NCBI RefSeq assembly: GCF_037042905.1
Contig: NC_087251.1
Coordinates: forward strand, 42,747,373-42,811,372
DNA from: Lytechinus pictus
Lineage: Eukaryota; Echinodermata; Echinoidea; Temnopleuroida; Toxopneustidae
DNA: 64,000 nucleotides
Reading direction: 5' to 3'
Below are positions 11,503 to 23,478 of this stretch, in pieces (the stretch's first letter is position 1; each line of letters begins with the position of its first letter). The notes beneath the pieces are model-generated. The model saw only the letters and a list, made by a program, of their open reading frames with translations, made no database searches and was not told the DNA's origin. A program made the translations under genes and the position numbers.

Positions 11503-14500
11503 CTGCAAGAACAGAACAATCGATTCTTTTAGAGAAATGTATCTCTGCTGAGGTGTTAAAGGACAATAAAAACCTTGCATCAAGTCAGCTTGTGCGAAAA
11601 CAGGAAAATATAAGAATAAGATGAAAGTTTGAGAACAATAAGTTATGAGCATTTGAATGTCACAATCACTATGCTATGGAGATCCTCACATTGGCAATGC
11701 GACCAAGATTTGTGATGTCACAAGAGTACAACTCTTCCCTTTTACAGTGAAAACATACCCCCAAAATATCTAAATTTTGCTCATTCCAATGACGGTATCA
11801 ACTCTCTGTATTTTGATATTTTTATGTCCTCCCATGAAAAAAGCACTTAATCTATTGATGTACTTGATAAAGTGGCAATTTAAGCAAACTCCGTAGTAAA
11901 GTAACTGGGTAGTTGTCCAACTGACATAACACATGTTGGTCGCACTGCCAATCAATACTGATGTCAAAATTCAAATGAACTTTCTTATTATTTGTTAGGC
12001 CTATATCTTTCTCAAACTTTCATTGATTTGTTTCTTCAATTTTCCTGCTTTCACACAGGCTAACTTGTTCTTAGGGCTTTATTCTCATTTAAAACCTTGG
12101 ATCTCAAAATTTGAAATTCTCCAGAACAGCACAGAAAAAGCTTGATCTTAGAGTTTTTACACAAGTAGGAACCTTCTTTTGCCTAGGAGGAATTCTCTAA
12201 AGGAATTAGGAGACTGTTTTCAGACAATAAGAGGTTGCCATCATTGCCATACTTCTAAAATACAATTAAAAAAATAAGATACAAGGTTTAACATAGCAGT
12301 GATGGTGTGTGAATAAGATCATGAATATCTTATCACTTCTCTTTGACATCAAAGTTGCAATTGATAATTCAATTTCCCGGTCATAAAAGAAAAGGCACGC
12401 ACAAGCACTATCTAAATGACAGCTTGAATGGTTGCTATGCAGGCTCTAGTGTTGTTTGAACACTTGCGATTGTTCGCAATGACACATAGTTATGGCAAGT
12501 TGCAGAGCATTGTGTATTGTTTTGCTTATTACTGCCTCCTGTGACATCACAAGAGGCAAAAAATGATAGAGTGGATTTTAATTTGGCGGGGCCCAGTATA
12601 CTGCAGATAAATGCAAGAAAAAAGAAATAAAAATAATAAAATATGATGCACATCTAAACTCAAGGAGGTAATGATTTAGTGAAGTAGAGACTGCCTCCTG
12701 TGACATCACAAGAGGGAAAATAAGATATAGTGGATTTTAATTGGGCGGGGCTTAGTATACTGCAGATAAATGCAAGAAAAACGAAATAAAAATAATGAAA
12801 TGATATGATGCACATCTAAACTCAAGGAGATAATGATTTAGTGAAGTAGAGACTGCCTCCTGTGACATCACAAGAGGGAAAATAAGATATAGTGGATTTT
12901 AATTGGGCGGGGCTTAGTATACTGCAGATAAATGCAAGAAGAACGAAATAAAAATAATGAAATGATATTAGGCACATCTAAACTGAAGGAGGTAATGATT
13001 TAGTGAAGTAGAACTTGTACACATAAATTGAAGATAACATGAATTTGCATGTCAGGGGACCTTTAAGAGAATGAGAAAGAAGCGTACTCAATGATTTTCT
13101 CCAGCTTCTCCTTGCGTCTTGCTAGGGCCTGCCTGACGAAGAAGACGAAGATGAATGCCTGCCATTGCTCCATCTGATGCCTGTTGAAGAGATCTCTCCT
13201 TGGTGTGATCTGAACCAGACACAGATCCTCAAACTTCTTCTCTACAGCCTCAGCAGCCTGTAAACAACAATTATAATGCCGTATTTACCCAGGGTAGCCA
13301 CTTCGCTTCCGAAAACTGTTCTCCCAGCAGGCCCTCCTTAATATGGATAAATTTATTACAGAGTACCGAAGTATGACGTCATCAATTTTTCCTTTTTGCA
13401 TGTCAGCGTTGATATTATATTTTGGTAGAGCTTGATAACCCCCCCCCCCCCCATCCAAATTTAGTGGGAATAGGTCCATGGGGCCCCAAGATATTACCTC
13501 ATGAATACATAATTAGCCCCACTAAAGTCAATGTATTACTGGCCTGATTCCTAACATTTAGAGCCAGGCCAATAATACATTGACTTCAATGGGGCTAATT
13601 ATGTATTCATGAGGTAATATCTAATAAAGGCCCCCATGGACCGATTCCCACCAAATTTTGGTAGTCGGGAGTTTTTCATCATGCTCTACCAAAATATGGT
13701 ATCAAATATGCTGAAATGCAAAAGAAAAAAAAGTTTTTTGTAACATCATCACTTTGGTACTCTCTTACCACAGCCTTAGCTGGGCTGCCTTGACTCTCGA
13801 GCATCCAAGGAATTTCTTTCTACCGGGTACCCACTTATTACACCTGGATAGAGAGTGGCAAATATAGATACTAACACCTTGCCATAGGACGCGAGTTCTG
13901 CGGTGGGATACCAACCCTGGACCTCCATCACAACACCCTGTCACAGAGAAACACACATCATTACTCCTCTCTGCTCAGTCAGCCTATCTTTAGTTTTGGT
14001 AAATCCTCCGACCAAAATATGGTATCAAATGAGACAAAGCATTCCAAGTCATTACTAGATTATGTGTGTGCCCTAAAATGATTATGATGTCAAGGATAAA
14101 AAATATCAAGTGGAAGGCCTCTAGCACAAGCAGTCTCGCCTGCATTATTTGATTCAAGATAGAAGCAGTGCTGACTTGAAAACTGAGATGAATAATTGTT
14201 CACAAAAACACCATTCAGTTGAAAAAATACTTGATAGGGAGTTTGATGACCTCAAATGACCTTTGACCTCGATCATACAACCTGAAACCCATGCAAGAGA
14301 TCAGTGATACTTTATTAACTTTATGTCCAAGTTTCATAAAATAGATGAACTTATTTTCACTTTTCATAGACTTATCCTCGGTAAAGATTTCAATGTTAGT
14401 ACCACAACATGGTCAACATTCATTGACCCTTGACCTTTATCATGTAACCCATAACTCATGCCAGATGATCCCTGATACTTGATTAACCTTGTGTCCAAGT

Positions 14501-17500
14501 TTCATTATCAGGGTTCCCAGCTTTTCCAGAAAACAAAATTCCCTGATTTTTCCCTGATGAAGATTAAAAATTCCCTGATCATTATTTAAACCCATTCCCA
14601 GTTTCACATGTTTTCTAAGTTGTTGCAGTGAATTACATGTATTTTCAGTATAAAAAAATTAATAAATTAATAATTAGTAAAACTAATTAGTACCACCATA
14701 ACCACTCATTCAATGGATGTTGTTTTGATAAGCAACAAAATATAACAGAGTCTGACTACCATGCTTTTGACTTTTGGGCTGATCAAAATTCCCTGATTTT
14801 TCCCTCATTTGAAGTATTTTCCCCCGATTTGAGGTATTTTTTTAAAATCGAATTCCCTGATTTTTGCCTGACTGGAAAAAATAAATTTCCCTGATTTCCC
14901 TCATGGGCTGGGAACCCTGATTATATAGTTCCAAATACTTTCTAATATTCTGATGACATTTCAAAAACTGAACCTTGGTTTAAACTTTCAATGTTGATAC
15001 CCCCTACATGTCAAAGTTCACTGACCATAAAGGACCGTTCACCTTGGTCATGTGACCCAAAAATCTTGCTAGATGATCAGTGATACTTGAATATGTCCAA
15101 GTTTTATGAAATAGGTCCATAAACTTTTCAAGTTATGAAGACATTTCAAAAAGTTAAACTTGGTTAAGATTTCAATATTGACGACATCAACGCCGCTGTC
15201 TAAAAAGGGGCACCTACAGTCTCGCTCTGCTATGCTTGATCAATAAAAGAACTTCATTCTCCCCTTAAAGGTAAATGCTAGTTTTGGTAACGATATCAAA
15301 ATGAGTTCGTACAGAATCCAATGAAATGACCACCAAAGTGTCTGTTTGTATAAATAAAACGCATGTGCCAAAGGATTCTGGAAGAAATTGTGTAATTGCT
15401 GAGAAATCAGCAAATAAGCACAGGATTCGGGTAGAGCGTCGGGCCCGACGCTCAAAGCAATAATTATACACTGTCCCACGTGCGCTTATCTGTGTTGGGG
15501 AAGTTCAGTCTGAACATTTTTCAGCATAGATTTCAAGATTTCACAAAGTTTAGTTTATGTAACTGTACCAGATCTAGATCCTCGATGATATACTGACAAT
15601 TAAGCCTGGTTTTACAGACTTTCTCATGAAATCAGTGTTTATTGCAACTACTGGAATTTCTCTTTAACCCTTTCAACCCTGAATTAATTGGGGCGGTTGT
15701 GACCCTCACCCTGAATTATTTGCACATATCGGCCAAATGAACGAATACATGCCAGCAGCACCTTACTCCGCTGGTAACCGACCTGGCCCGGCTGATGTTA
15801 TTGAGCATTCCGTACTAACGATAATATCAAATTCACTAATTTGACAGAAGAAAATTAAACAATTGCTTACGCATAGTCCGTATACGACTCGCCGTGTATT
15901 ATCGACGAGCCTCCTAGGTAGGGTAGGATATTTTGGCCATTTTGTATGCTAAAAACTTATAAATGAATCGTCGATGAAATAATAAACTGAAGTTATCATA
16001 GTGCTGTAGCTCGTTTCCTTCAACTCGGTCCAACCCGGCTCGTAAATTTTTTTTTTCTTCAATGTCTCCTTTAATTGGGCCCCAAAATGGCCAAATTAAA
16101 ATGTTTTACACCCAGCTGTGCTATTATTTTTGGATCACCGACTTTGTGGAATATGCCAACACTACAGGTTTTTTTTTTTTTGGGGGGGGGAGGGCTTTAT
16201 GGTTAGCAGAAAAAATGATAATATGAAAGATAACTCAATACACTGAACAGATTATTTTACCAAAAAAAATGTTGTACATGTCATCACATGCAGTCATATC
16301 AAAGGAAAACTTCTTGATTTATGACCATGCCTAAATGACCGACTGGCCTTTACCTGTCAACAATTTGGACATTCTCACCCAATGAAACCATTACTCTCAG
16401 CTAATCACATGACCAGTCACATGATATCACATGGCAGCGCTGTACTGTGTGTGCACACACAATATTACACAAACTTAACAAGCTTAACATGCATCGTTTC
16501 GATCTCTCGCACACAAGGCCATGACTCGTGAGGTCCGATCATACACATTAATCAAAATCATCATGGGGAAAAAATGAAAATAAGGTAGGGATGCTTGGCC
16601 TTTGACCTGTCCCCTCGACCATCACACCAGGTTGATGGATTCGTTAAAAACAGTTTCACAACTTTTATTGCGGTGACTGATGACACCTCAAATCTTATCA
16701 AACCATCCGGGTTTATTTACCGGGTTCGAGGGATGCAAAGTGAAACCTGACCCATAATGTTCCAGGCCGGGCAATGTCAACTCGGCAGGATCCAGTCGCG
16801 TAAACAATCCGAGCTACAGGACTAGTTATTGACTGAGTATCTCTAAAATGACGTAATTTTTAAAGGTCACCTGATATCTAAAACCCTTGCTTTTCGATCA
16901 CATGATTTGAAGCCGGTATTCCGGCTTTTCACGTATAGGTGCCTTCACAGTGAAGCCAATATTCTGGCTTTTCAAGTTTAAAGGAAAATGCTAGTTTTGG
17001 TAACGATATCAAAATGAGTTCGTACAGAATCCAATGAAATGACCACCAAAGTGTCTGTTTGTATAAATAAAACGCATGTGCCAAAGGATTCTGGAAGAAA
17101 TTGTGTAATTGCTGAGAAATCAGCAAATAAGCACAGGATTCGGGTAGAGCGTCGGGCCCGACGCTCTAAGCAATAATTATACACAGTCCCACGTGCGCTT
17201 ATCTGTGTTGGGGAAGTTCAGTCTGAACATTTTTCAGCGTAGATTTCAAGATTTCACAAAGTTCAGTTTATGTAACTGTACCAGATCTAGATCCTCGATG
17301 ATGTACTGACAATTAAGCCTGGTTTTACAGACTTTCTCATGAAATCAGTGTTTACTGCAACTACTGGCATTTCTCTTTAAAAGGGTCAGAGCCACATAAG
17401 TTAATGGGGGGGGGGGAGGGGGCACTGAGCAATACAGTGTGTGGCCTATCATTGACAGTGTTATATTATAGCTAGTCTTGAAATTAAGCCCATTGAGCTA

Positions 17501-20500
17501 TGCAGACAGAAATGTGTTTATTGCATTATAAATTTATGGATGTTACATCAAAAATTTACTTTGATTGGGTGAAAATCTCTCATCATAATAGATCTTAGTT
17601 ATTACTTACGACTGACTTTGGACGGGTTTTAGGTGGTAGCTTGAAAGACACAATAGGTTCCTGTTAAGAGAAGATGAAAATATGTGAGAGAGAGAGACAG
17701 AGACAGAGACAAGAAAACCTTTTGAAATATTTTTCAAACATATACATGGGTCTTTCTATTGAACAGAGGAAATTTTATTTGTAATATTTCAATAATGTCT
17801 AAGTCTTCTCCGATTCATTATGAATTCATTATCAATCATTATAACAATGATTATCAATAAAACAAACATCTGGAAAATAGTGGAGGTTACCAGTAGCTAT
17901 AATGCACAAGCTTGCATGTAAATTAGCAAACAGAGCATCAACTTGTGATGGGGCATCCGGACAAGTGCATGCTGAATACATACCTTCTAAACACCTACGC
18001 TGATATCCATCAATTTTTTTTTTTATGAATTCATTATCAATGATTACAAGATTTTTTTATGAAGAGCGATTGGAGAAGAGCAAATTGCATGTGAATTTTT
18101 GTTCACCACTGCCCATCTGTATCAGTGAAACGGCAGACACTATTGTAATTTGGAGAGTCACAATTTTAATGGAAATTTTTGGGCTGATGGAACTGTTATT
18201 GCAGAAATATTGATATTTCTTTGGGGGGAGGGGGTGTGCATGATTTGCAATCATTGAAATTTTTTGTAAAAGGTGAAATGAATTCAAATATAACAGAAAA
18301 TTACAAATATTTGTGGCTATATTCTGGAATATTTTTTGAGATAGAAGGTTGGCCGCAAGACACGGTTTACAGAGTTTTAAAGATGAACCAAGGCTGGATA
18401 AACAAGATCAAACTGTAGATCATGACTTTAATATTAAGATACACATATTTTCTTTAAAAATGGAAAATATATTTGTCTAGAAAAAAAAAAAATCAAAATA
18501 TTATTTGCTACATTTCACTCTTCTCTTGGTATATTGTGTATTATGATTAAATGAGGCACTGCTGCAAAGAGAAAAAATACATTCCTTTAAAACCGTATAT
18601 CATGTTTTGGATAGAGATACAGTTTGTATTAGGAGGGGAAATTTGAGATTTGAGAGTGTGTAACTTAACATCTATTGCATTTCCACTCCCGTAATCTATC
18701 AAGCATTTGTAAAATAATACCAAAGTCAACGATTCTGCATAATGGCGTGCCCTCTATGTTTAAATATGAACTGAATGTTAAGAAAGTCAACACAGCACTT
18801 ACAGTATGAAGGAGTTGAATATCTGATGATACTTGGTAGAGGGCTGAAAGTGCACGGTAGTTTTTCATGTTCCCAGGAGGATGAATCATTGTCTGTAGAT
18901 ATAAAGAATCATTATTTAGATGTAGGGTTTTAGAGGCGCAGATATTTTTTGAAGTCTTACGAGGTTGTTTCAGAGAGACAAAATATCAAAAATGATTTTT
19001 AACGTGCATGCCTATGAAAACCATCCAATATTGAAAATATTGGACGAAATGAATATTTCGCCCCACCCACGAGATTATCATTGGTTACTAGATGTTTGTG
19101 CGCATGAAGCTATAGTTATGTCACAATGAAATTGCATTGCGTATTAGTTGCCAGGAGGTGTGGTAAAGGAGCGTCAATAATTCAAATGCTTGCACTATAC
19201 GCTAGCGCATCTTTACTTTATTACGTAGATTTCTTTTTTTTTAATGACAATACTCGGGCACCATGCTCATGATTTACAGGATTGTCATAAATGATGGTTA
19301 CTAAAAACATTTTTTTTTGCTTCATTACTGTATGTTTAGCTTTGTGGGGGTATCTAAATATTAATAAGAATATTGGATGAGCAATTTTTGTGGGATGCAT
19401 AGAAATATTGTTCCTCGCTGAAGAACAATATTGGATTCGTCTTCGACTTATCTAATATTGTTCTTCAACGCGTACAATATTTCTTCGCATCCCACTCAAG
19501 GCCATCCAATGTTCTCTAATTATTGACAAGAGGTTCCACAGTGAGTGGAGAGAAAATAAGGCAAAGACAAGCTGTGTTTATAGGGAAGCTTTAAAGTGCC
19601 ATTGAGTTGTCAAAATGGCGAGATAACTTATCTTGCCAAGTCGATGTATAATGATAAAGTCAACATGGGGAAATACACGTATGTTATCTCGCGAAATCAA
19701 CATACGATGTTGTATGCCAACATAACCAGATACGGTAATTGAGATATAAAAAGTGTACATATCAATGCGGTGAAATGCATTATGTCACCATGTTGACAAG
19801 AAAACATAAATGGCGATATTTAATTTTATATCCAGTGTACACACACCATATCCAGTTGGAAATGAATCCAGGATGCGGCATGGCTTGATTTTGCTACAGA
19901 TCTATATCATTTTAAAGCATACATATTCAGCTTTATCATGATCTAAAAATCATTTGGGCTCAAACAAAAATAAAGTGTGAAAATAGCAGCTTTTGTCAGG
20001 TGAAAATAATTATTTTGTAGCATATTTTAGATCAAAATTTTAACCTATATTACAAAATCTTTGAATAAATTCAAACACATGACCTGAAAGAATGATTCTT
20101 CTTCTTTAAAATGATACCAAATTCATGAAATTCGATGCACAAGTAGAGCAGCAATGACCAAATGAAAGAGGTGTTTTGGTCCGCATCAAGCTCATTAAAT
20201 ATGCAAAACATCTCAAGTCATGAATATCACTTGGATGAAAGAAGCCACTTTCTTGGGACCTGCCGTCTGACTGCCTACTGGGTACCCATTTCCTACACCT
20301 CGGTGAAGAGTGGCAAATGCATAAAAAAACCTTGCCAAAGGCGTGCTGCAGTGGGATTTGAACCCAGACCTTGTGGTTCAAAGTCCAGAGACTTAACCTC
20401 TGAGCCACAACACCTCTATTTTCATTCATAATTTTGTTTTATGATCTTAAAATTGCTGTATTAACTGAATCACTATCCTATCATGCATTTCAAAAAATTC

Positions 20501-23424
20501 AAGCCATTTTTTTTCCCAAGGTGCTAGATACTGACACTTTTCAATGCAATGCGATCTTTTTTCTTTAAGGCCTGGTCCTACTAGCCGACGGATACAAAAC
20601 GTATTCATAAAGGACACAGCGGACAAGCAAAATTTCCATCCGTATTCATCCACTCCAGAAATTTGCTAAACCATAACAGAAAATAACGGACGTGGGTAGT
20701 ATGTAGCGCGGATGTTAAACGTTTGTTCATCGGAAACCTCACGGATGGAAACGGATGACAGCTCTGAAGGGGTTACCCGGGGTTTAGAATACTTTATTTA
20801 CACGATGCATACACTTACATCATTTCTATTTCTGTGTTACTAGCGATGTATAGACGTTCCATGTACCTTATCTTTCCTCCCTCTTTCTGTTGTTCAGCTT
20901 CAGTGGATCTGAGTTGCGAGGATGCAGAGAGGGTACAGCGGACGTTTAACGGATGAAAACGGACATGGAACGTTTGTTGTTCGTACATGTCGCATATTTA
21001 CATCGTACACGGCGGAAAGTTCATCCGTTCTGAAAGTTTCGTGCAGCTCAAACTTTTTTGCAGATGAAATCACAGTGGATGGATGCTTGAATGATAGAGT
21101 GTATGAAACATGTATGCAATGGGTACACAACGGATGCATAGCGTATTCCAACGGATGGAAAGATTTTTTCCGTTTTACATCCGCTTTGCATTCGCAAGTG
21201 CTGTGGGACCGGGCCTTAATGTAATGAAAACTAAAATGAGAACTAGACAAGTTATAGCTCTGATGTTACACTCTGGTGTCATTGACTTTAAAGACAAGTC
21301 CACCCCAACAAAAACTTGATTTGAATAAAAAGAGAAAAATCCCAAAAGCATAACACTGAAAATTTCATCAAAATCGGGTGTAAAGTTACAACATTTTAAA
21401 GTTTCGCTTAATTTCACAAAAACAGTTATATGCACAAGGGGACTGATGACGTCACCCACTCACTATTTATTTTGTATCTTATTATGTGAAATATGAAATA
21501 GTCTAATTTTCTCCTCGTTGTCATTTTAAAACAAGTTTCATTTCTCCCTGAACATGAGGTATTACCATTGTTTTAACATTTTATGGTTCAGTCAAGTTGG
21601 TCCTTATTGTCAAATCTGTAAATATTGAAATATTGTATGATTCAAAACAATAAAAAACAAAAGACATAGTGAGTGAGGGACATCATCGACTCGCCCATTG
21701 GCATGTCACTGAGTTGTGCATATAACTGTTTGAAGAAAAATAAGCAAAACTTCATCACTTTCTCATTTTACATCCAATTTTGATGAATCTTTCAGTGTTA
21801 TGCTTGTTTGATTTTTCTCTATTGATTCAAATCAACATTTTTCTGGGGTGGACTTGACCTTTAACTGTCTGATGATATCAACTCACATTGTAACAATTCT
21901 TGCTCATAAAGAGGTTGAGTTGCACGCGGCCATAGCTGAACATAGACAGTCTCTCCAAGATTAGACTGGCCAGGACATAGGCATGCTTCCTCTCTCCATC
22001 TTGGGGCAATGCTCCAACCACCTTCAATCCAATATCTACCAACAAAAAAGAGGAAAGGTCAGTGGTGGGGACACATATTTTCCCTCCATTCCCCCCCCCC
22101 CCATTTTTTAAAAACTAAAATTGCTAAGATTCAAGATTCAAGATAATTTATTGTCATGTATAAAAATACACAAAATTCACTTTCGGGCATAGTTACAAAC
22201 ATGAATACGATAAACAATGACATAAATAATACATTAAACAAACAATCATAACTTTAAAAATATGTATTGCACAATTGTACGAGAAGAAAAGAGAGAGAAG
22301 GTAAGGGGGAGAATGAGATCATAGAGGATAGATGAGAAAAAATAGAAGATAATAAAAGAAGAGAAGTTAGAGAGAAATAGGACAATGCAATTGTGCAACC
22401 TACTTGCACAGTACCAGTCACACATCTCAACACCTGTGTACCCGTCCTACCAGAGAACGATAGATTATCTAATGCTCTCTGACCGAAACAGGCAAACAGG
22501 TGCCGAGGACGTACGACTGGCACTCTACCTCCACCCAGCAACCCCCACACCAGAGTACCCTTCTGTCGCGACCGCAATCACCATACAACAACTACCCAGT
22601 GTTCAAAAGAACCACGCACATTTCCTCACATTCTACACACGACCCCCCCCCCCCCCATGTACACTCCTCTACAAATGTGTCAATCATACGCTCAGACAGT
22701 ACACCGTACATCCACTCAAACATAAGTCAATATGAAGGGCACCCTGATGTGAGGATGCTTAGATGGAGACATAGAGACAATAAATCATCCATTATATAGC
22801 AATAAAAACACCTATGTAATACTGTAGTAAAAAAGTTAAAAGCTGCGCGGCTGAGGTAGGAGAGCAAGGAAGTGAGAGAGAGAGAGGGGGTATTTATGAC
22901 ATTGTAACTTCCTATACTTTGTAATAAATAATAAATAACATATATGAATTGGTAAATCAATAAGTAATGTGCATGCATACAAATAGATTTACATAAAGTA
23001 TATATAAAAAGTGGTAATGATCAAGTATGGTGGACCAAGCCATACGTACAATGCACTGTGCAATAATCTAAACCAGGGGGCAATACATTCCTCCGCGGTA
23101 AACGGCCCCGATGCGCCAGGTACGGAGACCAGAGCGCTAAGGCAAGCCCGGTCCGCAAAGTACCACGTCCAACAGCCCACCCCGACCACCGCCTCCACAA
23201 GACCAACACCGCACCCCCAGCCGACCGAAAAGAACCCCCAACAACGACACACTCCCGGACGGACCCCAGACCCCACCGACAACCGTAGGTAAGAGACCCT
23301 ATAGATCTCTGGATGTCTTAAATCAAAGAGCAACATTTCTCTGCAACTCAGTATTTGGGGAATAAACCTAGCTTGGAGATATGACAAGGCTTCTAAAGCA
23401 AAAAGAAACCATGACCTTCATATA

Positions 23425-23478
<54 letters not shown>

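Noticed and set aside
11311..11624. Plus-strand frames over the terminal TFB2M-like exon
   Set aside because: Shadows of the minus-strand coding exon.
15240..17184. Paired minus-strand frames in two places encoding the same peptide
   Set aside because: Carried by the two copies of the 403-bp TTAA element, with no start or splice context.
20340..20410. Possible tRNA-Gln gene
   Set aside because: The anticodon stem is disrupted and it is attached to the SINE body.
22989..23387. 132-codon minus-strand frame and overlapping plus-strand frame
   Set aside because: Overlapping frames in a GC-rich proline/threonine-coding block within a repeat; no splice signals or domain.
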